Assembly (NCBI RefSeq): GCF_014873495.1
Contig: NZ_JADBGF010000001.1
Location: forward strand, 2,666,001 to 2,730,000
Length of the DNA stretch: 64,000 bases
Source: Streptomyces stelliscabiei
GTDB lineage: Bacteria; Actinomycetota; Actinomycetes; Streptomycetales; Streptomycetaceae
Direction: 5' to 3'
The notes beneath the pieces are model-generated. The model saw only the letters and a program-made list of their open reading frames with translations, had not been told where the DNA came from and did not search any database. This document shows, one piece after another, positions 45,119 through 54,400 of this stretch. Numbering within the stretch: position 1 is the stretch's first letter; each line of letters starts with the position of its first letter. A program made the position numbers and the translations under genes.

Positions 45119-47212
45119 TCACGCGCTCAGGCCCTGCCTCCCCGGCGGTGCGTCGACCTCGTCCGCTGCTTCGGTCTCGTCCGGTGCGTCGGTCACGTCC
45201 GGTGGCTCGGGGAGGGTGGTGCCGGTGTGCCTCTGGTGGCGGGCGAGTTCGTCGAGGAGTGCGGTGAGGCGGTCGGTGTGGTGGCGGCTGAGCCGTCCGG
45301 TGTCGTCGAGGTGCACGGCGCAGGCGGTGGTGGTGTCGACCAGTCGTTCGAGGAGCGCGGCGACCTCGTCGGTGCCCTCGGTGTGCCGGGCCAGGGCGGG
45401 CAGTTCGGCCTCGGAGAGGGCGATCGCGGAGCGGGCCTTGGCGAGCGCGCGGTAGGCCTCGCGGCGCAGGGCCCAGCGGGCCGCCCGCGCGTCGGCCGTA
45501 CCCGGCAGGGCGGACCCGACGGACACGGTGACGCCGTTGGGCGTGGCCGAACCGCCCGGCGACGAGGTCCCGCCGGTCTCACCCGTCCCGCCCGTCGCGT
45601 CACTCCCGCCCGCCCCGGAGCGTGCGTCCGGCGTGCGCGGCTCGTCGAGGACGTGCGCGAGGTAGGCGTACGCCGCGGTGCCCGCTTCCGTGAGCCGGGC
45701 GCGTACGCCGCCGCCCCGCTGCCCCCTCGGCATCGGCAGATGGCCGACGATCAGGACGATGGCGCAGGCCAGCAGCGTTTCGCCGATACGGCTCCAGGAG
45801 GCCTGGGGGTCGCCGCCGACCATGACGAGGGCGAGGACGAGGACGGTGACGACGGCGGTCTGGGCGGCGAAGTGCCGGGTGGCCACGGGTATCAGCGCCC
45901 CGCTGACCGCGACGAGCGCGATGAGCCCTTCCGGCCTGGGCAGTACGGCGGCGAAGGCGGCGAAGAGCACCGCGCCGAGCACGGTCCCGGCGGCCCGGCA
46001 CAGCACGCGGGACACCAGCGGCCCCAGGTCGGGCTTGACGAGGAAGACGGCGGTAGCGGGCAGCCAGTACCAGTGCTCGTGGTGCAGAGCCTGGGCGACG
46101 GCCGCGGCGGCCCCGAAGGACAGGGCGACCCGCAGCCCGTACTCGCGTCCGCCGGACCCGAGGCCGAGCCGGAGGAGGGAGCCGAGGGTACGGCGGCGGG
46201 TGTGCAGGGCGCGGGCGTCGCCGCCCCGGTCGAAGGTCTCGGCGGCGCGCAGGAGCGCGTCGTCGAGGGCGCGCAGCGCGGGCGCGGAGGCGGTGTCCGC
46301 CGCCGTGCGATGCCGGGCGCCGGGGAGGACGGGCGCGGGCAGTGGCCCGGTCGCGGTGTTGCCGCGCACGGCCGCGGCGAGCCGCCGGGGCCCTTCGGAA
46401 GCCCGCCCGACGACGGCGTCCCCGTCCCAGGCCAGCGCGGTCGCCGCCTCCGCCAGGGGCAGCGCGGCGGCGTACTGGGCGTGCAGCCGCCGCTCGGCCG
46501 ACGAGCTGGCGTACCGCCGCAGCCGGGGTCCGGCGAGCGCGTCCTGGGCGTGATCGAGGGCGGCGGTCAGCGCGGAGCGCCGGGCGAGCGCGTCGGGGGT
46601 GCCGACGGCGTCCAGCAGCCCGGCGATCGCGTCGTAGACGGCGGCGACGGCGTCCCGTTCCCCGTCGAAGCGGTAGTCACCGGCGGTGAGGACCGCGGGC
46701 GTGGGCAGGGCGAGGCGCAGGACGAGCAGCCATCCCGCACCGGCCAGGTAGGCGAGCGCCCGCTCCCAGCCCGGTTCGGGCAAGGGCATGCCGGCTCCGA
46801 TGGCGGCCGCGACCAGCAGTTGCGTGCCCGCTCCGGACGCCACGAGCCCGACCGCGCTCATTCCGCCGGCGAGCAGTCCGAGTGCGGTGAGCAGCAGGGT
46901 GAGGACGACCGCGCCGGTGTACTGCCCCGCGTAGGTGCCGACGAGCAGCCCCACGGCTCCCGCGAGCGCGGGCACTCCGAGCCGCTGTACGGCCACGCGC
47001 CTGCTTCCGGGGCGGTCGTTGATCCCGGCGAGCATGGCGCCGAGCGCGGCGAGGACCCCGACCGAGGGCCGCCCGAGCCCGACGGCCACCAGGAGCAACG
47101 GCCCACCGGCCAGTGCCCCGCGCACCACCGCGTTCCAGGGCACCGGACCCCTCTGGGCGCGCAGGGCATGGGCGAGCCAGGGCGGCAGGGGCAGGGCGGC
47201 GGGGCGGGACAC
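45119..47212 (-). CDS. FUSC-family membrane protein
   Basis: A 697-residue protein with two sets of hydrophobic helices (about residues 25-170 and 370-490), each followed by a soluble helical part, the plan of fusaric-acid-resistance-like (FUSC/YccS) proteins. The second block (LRVALSFGAAAAVAQALHHEHWYWLPATAVFLV in parts) is the FUSC_2 domain. The Gly/Ser-rich linker near residue 560 and the acidic C-terminus (DAPDETEAADEVDAP) are less conserved. Some relatives export aromatic acids, but no function is established for this one. Confidence 0.88.
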   Translation of the reverse strand: MSRPAALPLPPWLAHALRAQRGPVPWNAVVRGALAGGPLLLVAVGLGRPSVGVLAALGAMLAGINDRPGSRRVAVQRLGVPALAGAVGLLVGTYAGQYTGAVVLTLLLTALGLLAGGMSAVGLVASGAGTQLLVAAAIGAGMPLPEPGWERALAYLAGAGWLLVLRLALPTPAVLTAGDYRFDGERDAVAAVYDAIAGLLDAVGTPDALARRSALTAALDHAQDALAGPRLRRYASSSAERRLHAQYAAALPLAEAATALAWDGDAVVGRASEGPRRLAAAVRGNTATGPLPAPVLPGARHRTAADTASAPALRALDDALLRAAETFDRGGDARALHTRRRTLGSLLRLGLGSGGREYGLRVALSFGAAAAVAQALHHEHWYWLPATAVFLVKPDLGPLVSRVLCRAAGTVLGAVLFAAFAAVLPRPEGLIALVAVSGALIPVATRHFAAQTAVVTVLVLALVMVGGDPQASWSRIGETLLACAIVLIVGHLPMPRGQRGGGVRARLTEAGTAAYAYLAHVLDEPRTPDARSGAGGSDATGGTGETGGTSSPGGSATPNGVTVSVGSALPGTADARAARWALRREAYRALAKARSAIALSEAELPALARHTEGTDEVAALLERLVDTTTACAVHLDDTGRLSRHHTDRLTALLDELARHQRHTGTTLPEPPDVTDAPDETEAADEVDAPPGRQGLSA

Positions 47213-47886
47213 GGGGCTCCTGTCGTCGGGTGAGGGCGGGGTGTGCCTTCGGGCGACGGTGGCCGGGGCGTGGGCGGTCCGGCGACGACAGGTGAGGCGC
47301 CGCCGAGGGCTTCGGTGCTCGTGCTCTCCACCGTAGGTGCCCGGCCTGGAGGATATGGAACGCTCGCATTACCGCGATGTGACGATCCCTGTAGATGCCA
47401 TGTTCTTTATGAACGCAATCAGGGCGTGCACGCGTACGCCGAGACGAAAAGGGGTGTGAGCCGAGGCGGAAAGGGGTGTGGGCCGAGGCGGAACGGTGTC
47501 GCGGGTCATGACGGCGAAAAAGGTGGGCCCGAGGGCGTAGCCGGCCCCCGGGCCCTGTGATGCCGCCCATAGGGCACGCCGCCACGGTAAAGAACCCAGG
47601 TCAGTCGTCATGTCGCCGCGTCCTGCCTTTGGACCACCACGCATCGAGCTGCGCGGGCTGGACTTGAACCAGCATTTCGACGTCCCGGGGCCTGGGCCCG
47701 GTCGTTGCGACGATCGGCGGCGAATACTGAGTCTGGAGCAAGAGTCTGAGATTGATGACGGCCCGCCCCTGAACTCTTCGGCGGGTACGGACCGCTCCTT
47801 CACGACAAGCCTCAGCTTCAGCCTGCGCTCCTCGCGCACCCCGTCCGGCCTCGGGGCCGGTCGGGGAATCAATGAGGCTACCCGAA
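47213..47886. other. 674-base gene-free region
   Basis: It holds the FUSC promoter region (47340-47430, locally A/T-richer), three 22-bp repeats at 47438-47503, and a sequence around 47654-47675 that reads like the T-arm of a tRNA on the minus strand. Short open frames are present but none looks like a gene. Confidence 0.55.
47438..47503. repeat. Three 22-bp direct repeats
   Basis: Units at 47438, 47460 and 47482 begin GCCGAG and share AAAGGGGTGTG in the first two; the third has diverged at its right end. Confidence 0.8.
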
Positions 47887-48618
47887 CTATCCGAACAGGT
47901 AGCCGAACACGGCGTCACCGACGCGCTGGTCGACGACGTCCACGCCGTTCGCTTCCTCCCGTGCGAACTTCACGGCCTGCTGCAGCTTCTCGACGCGGTC
48001 GAGGATCTCGTTCACGCGCCGGGCGGGCAGGGCTCCGGAGAACTTCACGGTGGTCCAGTAACCGACCGGGATGTCCTCGTAGTACACCTCCACCTGAGCG
48101 GGGTGCTTGTCGGTCGCCTCGGCCTTCACGTGGTTGCGCGGGACCTTCTTCGTCCGCACCGTGCGTACGGGCTCGGTCTTCCAGTCGTCGGTCGACGGAT
48201 CCTGGGCCCACGCCTCGGAGGCGTCGAGCACGGGCAGCTTCCGCACCAGCGTGTTGATCTCCCCGAGCTGCTTCTCCAGGAAGAGCAGGTAGGCCACGGG
48301 AACGTCGGCGACGAGCACGCGCCCCTCGACCTTCACGTCCGCCCGTGCCGTGCAGTTGGCCCAGTCCTTGGTGGCGGTCACATCGAACAGCCGCGTGAGG
48401 ATCCCCGCGGTCTCCCGCAGCACGTCCTCCGCCCGCACCTGCACCCGGGTCGACTCGGGCGGCAGCTGCTCGCCCTCCTCGTCCTTCGGCTGGTAGGTGC
48501 GTGCGATACCGGCCAGCAACGCCGGTTTCTGCAGCCCATGGTGAGAGGCCGTCAGGTCCTGATGCGACTTGGCCTTGACGCCCTTCTCCACTGCGATGAT
48601 CTGATTGAGTTTCGCCAC
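47887..48618 (-). CDS. Conserved actinomycete protein of unknown function
   Basis: A 243-residue cytoplasmic protein without a domain I can name. The N-terminus is MAKLNQIIAVEKGVKAKSHQ, and later segments are IARTYQPKDEEGEQLPPES, TATKDWANCTARADVKVEG, VPVAYLLFLEKQLGEINTLV and DIPVGYWTTVKFSGALPARR. The regular layout and strong codon bias indicate a real gene conserved in the group. The GTG at 48618 is the only reasonable start; no strong ribosome site is visible. No neighbour shares its strand closely, so it is probably monocistronic. Confidence 0.82.
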   Translation of the reverse strand: MAKLNQIIAVEKGVKAKSHQDLTASHHGLQKPALLAGIARTYQPKDEEGEQLPPESTRVQVRAEDVLRETAGILTRLFDVTATKDWANCTARADVKVEGRVLVADVPVAYLLFLEKQLGEINTLVRKLPVLDASEAWAQDPSTDDWKTEPVRTVRTKKVPRNHVKAEATDKHPAQVEVYYEDIPVGYWTTVKFSGALPARRVNEILDRVEKLQQAVKFAREEANGVDVVDQRVGDAVFGYLFG

Positions 48619-48971
48619 GCGAGAGACGGTAACAGCGTCAGCGCGCTCCCTTCGAAGGATTATTCGCGGGCGGGAGCCCGGCAGGAGACGCAGGGGCGCC
48701 GGACGCGGGAGAAGACCCGGCGTGCGGACGGGGCGACGGTTCGGCGGCACCACGGCGCCGGGCGGACGGCGGGGTGGCCGCGTGCCGTTCACCGCGCCGC
48801 GCACGCTCGACGCCGCGGACGCTCGGTCACCGCGCCGCGGACGCACGGCCGCATGCGGCACGTGCGACATTCGTGGCGTCCGCCGAAATGGGGATGCGTC
48901 GGCGGCGAGGCGTCCGCATCATCGTCGGATTGTCCACCACACCGACCGGTTGACCACCACGAGGAGCCTTC
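48619..48971. other. 353-base intergenic region
   Basis: Between two divergent genes. It must hold both promoters. I saw no clear hairpin, palindrome longer than 10 bp or tandem repeat, apart from a G+C-rich stretch at 48660-48830. Confidence 0.5.
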
Positions 48972-49385
48972 ATGATCCGGCGCACCACCGTCCCCGCCCT
49001 CTTCGCACCGCCCATGTACGCGCACGCGTCCGTCGTCGAGGCCGGGACGAAGCTCGCCTTCCTGGCCGGTTCCGTTCCGTTGGACGCCGACGGGAAGCTG
49101 GTCGGGGAGGGTGACCCCGTGCGGCAGGCCGAGCAGGTGCTGGCGAACCTCGGGGAGCAACTGCGGGCGGTGGGCAGCGACTTCGCGCATGTCGCCTCCA
49201 CCGACGTGTACGTCGTCAGCGGCGAGCCCGCGGTCCTCTCGGCGGTCTGGGACGTCGTCGAGGCGTCCGGCCTCAGCACGGGCCCGCACTCCTCGACCCT
49301 CCTCGGCGTGGCCTGCCTCGGCTACACGGGCCAGCTGGTGGAGATCACGGCGACGGCGGTGGTCCCGGAGCCCCCGGCCGAGTGA
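48972..49385 (+). CDS. RidA-family protein
   Basis: A 137-residue protein of the RidA/YjgF family, trimeric enzymes that hydrolyse reactive enamines and imines to ketones. The LDADGKLVGEGDPVRQAEQVLANLGEQL stretch (split in three segments) and STLLGVACLGYTGQLVEITATAV show the fold. The usual catalytic arginine of RidA is not evident at the standard place, so it may be a non-canonical member. The ATG has CACGAGGAG upstream. It is convergent with the racemase-transporter pair, which may be linked by function in nitrogen catabolism. Confidence 0.88.
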   Translation: MIRRTTVPALFAPPMYAHASVVEAGTKLAFLAGSVPLDADGKLVGEGDPVRQAEQVLANLGEQLRAVGSDFAHVASTDVYVVSGEPAVLSAVWDVVEASGLSTGPHSSTLLGVACLGYTGQLVEITATAVVPEPPAE

Positions 49386-49422
49386 GGGCTCCGGCCGTAC
49401 GGGGAGGAACCCCGCCGCGCCC

Positions 49423-50160
49423 TCACCCCCCGCTCCCCGGCGCGGCCGGTCCGGCGGCCCCCCAGCTCCTCCTCTTCGGCAGCGGCTTCGCGTACCCGCC
49501 CACACGGCTGGTGGTCAGCCCCAGCTCCACCAGCGACTCGGCGAGCTTGACGGCCGCGCCCACCCCGTCGACGACCGGCACCCCCAGCTTCTCCCCCACC
49601 GTCCGCTGCAATCCGGTCATCCCGGCGCACCCGAGGACGAGCACCTCCGCTCCGGCGTCCCGGGCCCGCTGCCCGGCCGCGAGGAAGGCCCGGGTGGTGC
49701 GGTCGGCGTCGGCGAGGTCGAGGACGCCCAGCCCGGTGCCGACGATCGCCGCGCAGTTGCGGCCCACGCCGGCGGCGTCGAGGCTGTCCTGGATCTGCCC
49801 GCGGGAGCGTTCGAGCGTGGTGACGACGCCGTAGCGACGGCCGAGCAGACAGGCGAGGTGGGCGGCGGCCTCGGTGATGTCGACGACGGGGACGTCCACC
49901 AGTTCGCGGGCGCCCTCGCGCCCGTGCTCCCCGAACCCGGCCATCACGACGGCGTCGTACGGCTCCCCGTAGGTGCGCAGGGTGTCGAGGACGGCGGCGG
50001 CGGAGAGATAGCTGTCGAGCCAGCCCTCCGCGGACTCGGGACCCCAGGCGGGGGTCAGTCCGGTCACGGTGGTGCCCGGGCCTGCTGCGGCCCGGGCACC
50101 TCGCACGATCTCCTCGGTCATCCCCTGCGTCGTGTTGCAGTTCGTGACGACGATGCGCAC
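49423..50160 (-). CDS. Asp/Glu/hydantoin racemase-superfamily enzyme with a single active-site cysteine
   Basis: A 245-residue protein of the racemase fold with two similar halves. The second half carries VLGCAGM with Cys178, the usual catalytic cysteine. In the first half, where racemases have the partner cysteine (typically ACFGD), the sequence is AGFGEHG with Gly75. A Gly/Cys pair is what arylmalonate decarboxylase has. The GTG at 50160 starts two bases after the transporter stop, so the two genes form an operon. Likely roles are hydantoin or allantoin racemase or a malonate-type decarboxylase; the sequence favours the latter for the active site. Confidence 0.85.
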   Translation of the reverse strand: MRIVVTNCNTTQGMTEEIVRGARAAAGPGTTVTGLTPAWGPESAEGWLDSYLSAAAVLDTLRTYGEPYDAVVMAGFGEHGREGARELVDVPVVDITEAAAHLACLLGRRYGVVTTLERSRGQIQDSLDAAGVGRNCAAIVGTGLGVLDLADADRTTRAFLAAGQRARDAGAEVLVLGCAGMTGLQRTVGEKLGVPVVDGVGAAVKLAESLVELGLTTSRVGGYAKPLPKRRSWGAAGPAAPGSGG

Positions 50161-50162
50161 GC

Positions 50163-51641
50163 TCAGCCCTCCACGGCTGCCGGTTCGGCGACGGCCGGCT
50201 CCGAGGCCCGCTCGTCCCGGCACAGCACCGCGTACAGGCTCGCGGCCAGGGCCGTACCGATGAACCAGGAGTACGGGGCGACCTCGCCGAAGGTCGGCAC
50301 CAGGGCGAGGACCGCGGAGACGGCCGCGGCCGGCAGGAACGCCCACAGGGCCTTGGGGTTGACGCCCTTGCGGTAGTAGTAGCGCGAACCGGGCTCGGCG
50401 TCGAAGAGTGCGTCGACGTCGATGCGGCCGCGCTTGACCCAGAAGTAGTCGAGCATGATCACGCCGAACAGCGGGCCGAGGAAGGCACCCAGGCCGCCGA
50501 GGAAGTACTGGACGACGGTGGGGTTGGAGAAGAGGTTCCACGGGGTCACGACCAGGGCCGCGACCGTGCTGATCATGCCGCCGACCTTGAAGGTGATCTT
50601 CTGCGGCCAGACGTTGGCGAGGTCGTACGCCGGTGAGACGAAGTTGGCGACGATGTTGACGCCCATGGTGGCGACGGCGAAGGTCAGGGCGCCCAGCACG
50701 AGGACCCAGGTGTTGCCGACCTTGGCGACGAGTTCCGCCGGGTCGGTGATGGCCTCGCCGAACACCTCCAGCGAGCCGGCGGTGACGATGACCGACACGA
50801 CCACGAAGGCGGTCGAGTTGATCGGCAGGCCCCAGAAGTTGCCTCGCTTGACCGTCCGGTAGTCGGGCGCGAACCGGGAGAAGTCGCAGAAGTTGAGCAT
50901 CAGCGTGCCGTAGGTGGCGAGGACCAGTCCGATCGCGCCGAACCACTGCCGCCACTGCTCGCCCACGGAGACCGGGTGGGGGGTCGAGGTCAGCGAGATG
51001 GTCCAGCCGGCCTTGGCGAGGACCCACACGGCCAGCGCGATCATGACGAGCCAGATCGCGGGGCCGCAGAAGTCCTGGAACTTGCGGACCGACTCCATGC
51101 CCTGGCTGATGATCAGCGCCTGGATGAGCCAGAGGGCGACGAAGGTGCACCAGCCGAGCTGGTGCAGGCCGAGGAAGGAGTGGTGCGTCCAGGACTCCAG
51201 GCCCGGCCAGGCGGCCATCAGCATGATGTTGACCGCGACGGACGCGAGGTAGGTCTGGATGCCGTACCACATGATGGCGATCACGGCCCGGATGAGGGCC
51301 GGGATGTTGGCGCCCCAGACGCCGAAACTGATGCGGCTGACCACGGGGAAGGGCACGCCGTGGCGCTGCCCGATCCTCCCCATCCAGTTCATCCCGATGT
51401 AGATGATCACGAAGCCGACGAGCAGCGAGGTGAACACCTGCCAGACGTTCATACCGAGGACCAGCAGGCCCGCGGCGAACGTGTAGTTGCCGAGGTTGTG
51501 GACGTCGGACATCCACAGGGCGAAGAGGTCGAAGACCTTCCAGTTCCGCTTCTCGGCGGGTGCGAGGTCTTCGTTGGTGAGGCGGGGGTCGGGGACGAAC
51601 GCGGGGGTGCCGGTGACTTCGGCACGGTCGGCGAGGGACAC
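50163..51641 (-). CDS. NCS1-family nucleobase/hydantoin transporter (Mhp1-like)
   Basis: A 492-residue sodium- or proton-coupled symporter with about 12 helices. Helix 1 reads LWMSDVHNLGNYTFAAGL and helix 3 has IMWYGIQT with Trp125 and Gln129, matching the Trp117/Gln121 ligand-binding pair of Mhp1, and NIVANFVSP contains a conserved asparagine of the later site. Known members carry hydantoins, allantoin, uracil or cytosine. Its partner gene encodes a racemase-superfamily enzyme. A FCD-type GntR gene is divergent, and a 16-bp palindrome lies between. The start is GTG at 51641. Confidence 0.93.
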   Translation of the reverse strand: MSLADRAEVTGTPAFVPDPRLTNEDLAPAEKRNWKVFDLFALWMSDVHNLGNYTFAAGLLVLGMNVWQVFTSLLVGFVIIYIGMNWMGRIGQRHGVPFPVVSRISFGVWGANIPALIRAVIAIMWYGIQTYLASVAVNIMLMAAWPGLESWTHHSFLGLHQLGWCTFVALWLIQALIISQGMESVRKFQDFCGPAIWLVMIALAVWVLAKAGWTISLTSTPHPVSVGEQWRQWFGAIGLVLATYGTLMLNFCDFSRFAPDYRTVKRGNFWGLPINSTAFVVVSVIVTAGSLEVFGEAITDPAELVAKVGNTWVLVLGALTFAVATMGVNIVANFVSPAYDLANVWPQKITFKVGGMISTVAALVVTPWNLFSNPTVVQYFLGGLGAFLGPLFGVIMLDYFWVKRGRIDVDALFDAEPGSRYYYRKGVNPKALWAFLPAAAVSAVLALVPTFGEVAPYSWFIGTALAASLYAVLCRDERASEPAVAEPAAVEG

Positions 51642-51728
51642 GGGGCCTCCGGGAGCGAGAGGAGACGGGGTCGGGTGGTGGGGAGGGGCGCGGCACCTGC
51701 GTGGGGGACCAGGGGAACACCTCGCGCC

Positions 51729-51744
51729 GTTTGGTATACCAAAC
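51729..51744. promoter_or_regulatory. 16-bp perfect palindrome, GntR/FCD operator
   Basis: GTTTGGTATACCAAAC is fully palindromic and contains TGGTATACCA, the pattern bound by FCD-type GntR regulators. It sits between the transporter and the GntR gene. Confidence 0.8.
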
Positions 51745-51835
51745 TGCGCTCATCGTCCTCCCGTCAACGGTTCTGACCGATGTCGTTGTCGTTAACGGTC
51801 GGTAAAAGCCCCCCGGAGTCGGCGAAGATTGCCCC

Positions 51836-52552
51836 ATGAGCTCCCTGGCTCCGGAAGGAGCGAAGATCGAACCCCTGGGCGCGGTACGGGAACGTGTCCT
51901 CGGCACCCTGCGGCAGGACATCATCGCCGGACGCCTCCGTCCGGGCGACCGGCTCGTCGAGCGCGAGCTGGCCGACCGCTTCGGGGTCTCGCGGGTCCCG
52001 GTCCGGGAGGCGATCCGCGCGCTGGTCGCCGAGGGCTTCGTCCACTTCGAGACCCCGCGCCGCACGGTCGTCCGCCGCCTCACCCCGGCGGACGTGGCGG
52101 AACTCTTCGAACTGCGCGAAGCGCTGGAGGTCTACGCCGCCGGGCTCGCCGCCTCCCGCGCCACCCCGGAGTCCCTCGCGGAGCTGTCGGCGCTGCTGGA
52201 CCGGGCGGCGGAGGCGACCCGCGCCGACGACGCCGAGACGATCACCGACATCAACACCCTCTTCCACGACCGCGTCCTCGCCATGGCCGGCAACAGTCTG
52301 CTCATCTCCGTGATGGAGCCGGTCGACGGCCGCCTGCGCTGGCTGACCAGCCAGAACACCGAGTGGCCCCAACTCCTCACCGAGCACCGGGAGCTGTACG
52401 ACGCCATCGCCTCCGGTGACCCCGCCCGCGCCCGCGCCCACGCCCTCACCCACGTGCGCACCAACTACCGGTCGACGGTGCGGCATCTGTTCGACGGCGA
52501 CGGCGACGGCGACGGCGACGAGGTGTGCGGCGGCCCGCACGGCAGCCCCTGA
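51836..52552 (+). CDS. GntR-family regulator, FCD subfamily
   Basis: A 238-residue regulator. Residues 13-80 form the GntR winged helix (LRQDIIAGRLRPGDRLVERELADRFGVSRVPVREAI in two parts), and 90-225 the FCD ligand domain, with Asp and His residues (DINTLFHDRVLAM, EHRELYDAI, HALTHVRTNY) that bind a metal and an organic acid. The gene is divergent from the transporter-racemase pair and most likely represses it through the palindrome at 51729-51744. The C-terminus has an acidic GDGDGDGD tail from a short GGC-rich repeat. Confidence 0.92.
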   Translation: MSSLAPEGAKIEPLGAVRERVLGTLRQDIIAGRLRPGDRLVERELADRFGVSRVPVREAIRALVAEGFVHFETPRRTVVRRLTPADVAELFELREALEVYAAGLAASRATPESLAELSALLDRAAEATRADDAETITDINTLFHDRVLAMAGNSLLISVMEPVDGRLRWLTSQNTEWPQLLTEHRELYDAIASGDPARARAHALTHVRTNYRSTVRHLFDGDGDGDGDEVCGGPHGSP

Positions 52553-52561
52553 AGCGGAGGC

Positions 52562-53521
52562 TCAGCCCCTGGCGTACCTGTCCGTCGCCGCCACCAGCGC
52601 CTCGGCCACGTCCGGAGCGCCCGCGTCGTGCCCCACGTCGTCGACGAGCACCAGCTCGCTGCCGGGCCAGGCGTGGTGCAGGCGCCAGACGATGCCGAGC
52701 AGGTTGCCGGGGTCCAGGCTGCCCTGGACGAGGGTGCCGGGGATGCCCTTGAGCAGCGGCGCGTCCCGCAGGACCACACCGTCGCCGCTCCCGTCGAGGA
52801 AGTGGCCGTTGCCCCAGTAGTGGGTGACGGTACGGGCGAAGGCGTAGCGGAAGACCGGGTCCTCGTAGCGCGGCACGGAGCGGGGCGGCTGTCCGGCGAT
52901 GGCCGTCTCCCAGTCGGTCCAGGCCCGCGCGGCCCGTGCCCGCACCGCCTCGTCGGGCGACTCGATCAGCCGGTTGTACGCGGCCGCGAGATTCCCGCCC
53001 CGCTCGTCCACGGGCAGTTCGGCGAGGAACCGTTCGAAGGCCTCCGGGAAGTACTGTCCGAGTCCCCTGGTCAGCAGGGCGACTTCGGCGTCGGAGGCCG
53101 AGGTGACCCCGGTCAGCACCAGCTCCGTCACGGCCTGTGGATGCGTCTGCGCGTAGCGCAGGCCGAGCGCCGACCCCCACGACACGCCCCATACCAGCCA
53201 TCGGCCGATCCCCAGATGCCGCCGCAGCAGTTCCAGGTCGGCGATCAGGTGATCGGTCGTGTTGACGGCCATGTCGGTCTCGTACGCGCTCGCCGGCGGC
53301 GTCGAACGCCCGCAGCCGCGCTGGTCCAGCAGCACGATCCGGTACGCCTCGGGGTCGAAGAGCCTCGGGAACCAGGCGTTGGCCCGGGATCCCGGCCCGC
53401 CGTGCAGCACGACGGCGGGCCTGCCGCGCGGATTCCCGCAGACCTCCCAGTACACGCGGTTGCCGTCGCCGACATCGAGCAGGCCGTGGTCGTACGGTTC
53501 GATCTCAGGGTAGAGGGGCAT
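52562..53521 (-). CDS. pip: Proline iminopeptidase (alpha/beta hydrolase)
   Basis: A 319-residue peptidase of family S33 that removes N-terminal proline from peptides. Oxyanion motif HGGPG is at residues 40-44, DQRGCGRS at 66-73 and nucleophile elbow GVSWGS with Ser114; the acid is in GSLDPGNLLG and the histidine in DVGHDAG. The length agrees with the bacterial family. It is convergent with the GntR gene, only nine bases apart. Cytoplasmic location fits the lack of signal peptide. Confidence 0.95.
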   Translation of the reverse strand: MPLYPEIEPYDHGLLDVGDGNRVYWEVCGNPRGRPAVVLHGGPGSRANAWFPRLFDPEAYRIVLLDQRGCGRSTPPASAYETDMAVNTTDHLIADLELLRRHLGIGRWLVWGVSWGSALGLRYAQTHPQAVTELVLTGVTSASDAEVALLTRGLGQYFPEAFERFLAELPVDERGGNLAAAYNRLIESPDEAVRARAARAWTDWETAIAGQPPRSVPRYEDPVFRYAFARTVTHYWGNGHFLDGSGDGVVLRDAPLLKGIPGTLVQGSLDPGNLLGIVWRLHHAWPGSELVLVDDVGHDAGAPDVAEALVAATDRYARG

Positions 53522-53587
53522 CGCGCGACCCTAACCGGCCCGGGGCACGGTCGGCAGCCGGTTATCTCCCGGCCCCCGACACCGCCG

Positions 53588-54325
53588 CTACGCCGTGACG
53601 GCCAGCCCCGCGGACCTCGCCCCCGTACGCAGGACCTCGCGCAGCATCGCCGGGGTCAGCCGGCCGGTGAAGGTGTTGCGCTGGCTCACATGGAAGCAGC
53701 CGTGGAGGTCGAGCCCGTCGAGCGGTACGTGGGTGCCGTGCCCGAAGACGGGTCGCGGCCGGGGTATGTCCCAGCCGGCCTCGGCGAGCGCGGGCAGCGC
53801 GGCCTGCCAGCCGAACGCCCCGAGTACGACCACGGCCCGCAGCGTCGGCCGCAGCAGTTCCAACTCCCGCACCAGCCATGGCCGGCACGTGTTCCGCTCC
53901 TCGGGAGTCGGCTTGTTCGCGGGCGGCGCGCAGTGCACGGGCGAGGTGATCCGTACGCCGTACAGCTCCAGACCGTCGTCCGCGCCGACCGCCGTACCGC
54001 GCGAGGCGAGGCCGAGGTCGTGCAGGGCCGCGTACAGCACGTCGCCCGAGCGGTCGCCGGTGAACATCCGCCCCGTCCGGTTCGCCCCGTGCGCGGCCGG
54101 GGCGAGTCCGACGATCAGCAGCGCGGCGTCGGGCGGCCCGAAGCCCGGCACCGGCCGCCCCCAGTACTCCTGGTCGGCGAACGCGGCCCGCTTGGTGCGC
54201 GCCACCTCCTCCCGCCACTCGACCAGCCGGGGACAGGCCCGGCACCCGCTGATCCGTGAGTCCAGCGCGGCCAGCCCCACCGCCCCACCACCACCGCTGC
54301 CGCCACTGCCACTGCCGCCGCCCAT
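53588..54325 (-). CDS. Uracil-DNA glycosylase family 5 (UdgB)
   Basis: A 245-residue DNA repair enzyme that removes uracil and related bases. Motif A is [21 protein letters not shown] (from residue 74), motif B is [14 protein letters not shown] near the C-terminus; family 5 has Ala where other families keep an Asp/Asn water-activating residue. The first iron-sulphur cysteines are Cys28 and Cys31 (GCRACPRL) and the others lie in VHCAPP and NTCRPW. The N-terminus is Gly-rich and probably disordered. It is divergent from an S4-domain gene. Confidence 0.93.
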   Translation of the reverse strand: MGGGSGSGGSGGGGAVGLAALDSRISGCRACPRLVEWREEVARTKRAAFADQEYWGRPVPGFGPPDAALLIVGLAPAAHGANRTGRMFTGDRSGDVLYAALHDLGLASRGTAVGADDGLELYGVRITSPVHCAPPANKPTPEERNTCRPWLVRELELLRPTLRAVVVLGAFGWQAALPALAEAGWDIPRPRPVFGHGTHVPLDGLDLHGCFHVSQRNTFTGRLTPAMLREVLRTGARSAGLAVTA

Positions 54326-54400
54326 GTCTCCACGGTACGTCCGGTGATCGCCTCCGCTGTGCGGCCTGATCGGGGAGCCACGGGGAGCTAAGGTCGAGGC

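Noticed and set aside
47640..47770. A complete tRNA gene on the minus strand.
   Set aside because: Only a T-arm and part of an acceptor stem could be found; no D-arm, anticodon arm or 5' acceptor strand fits at the required distances.
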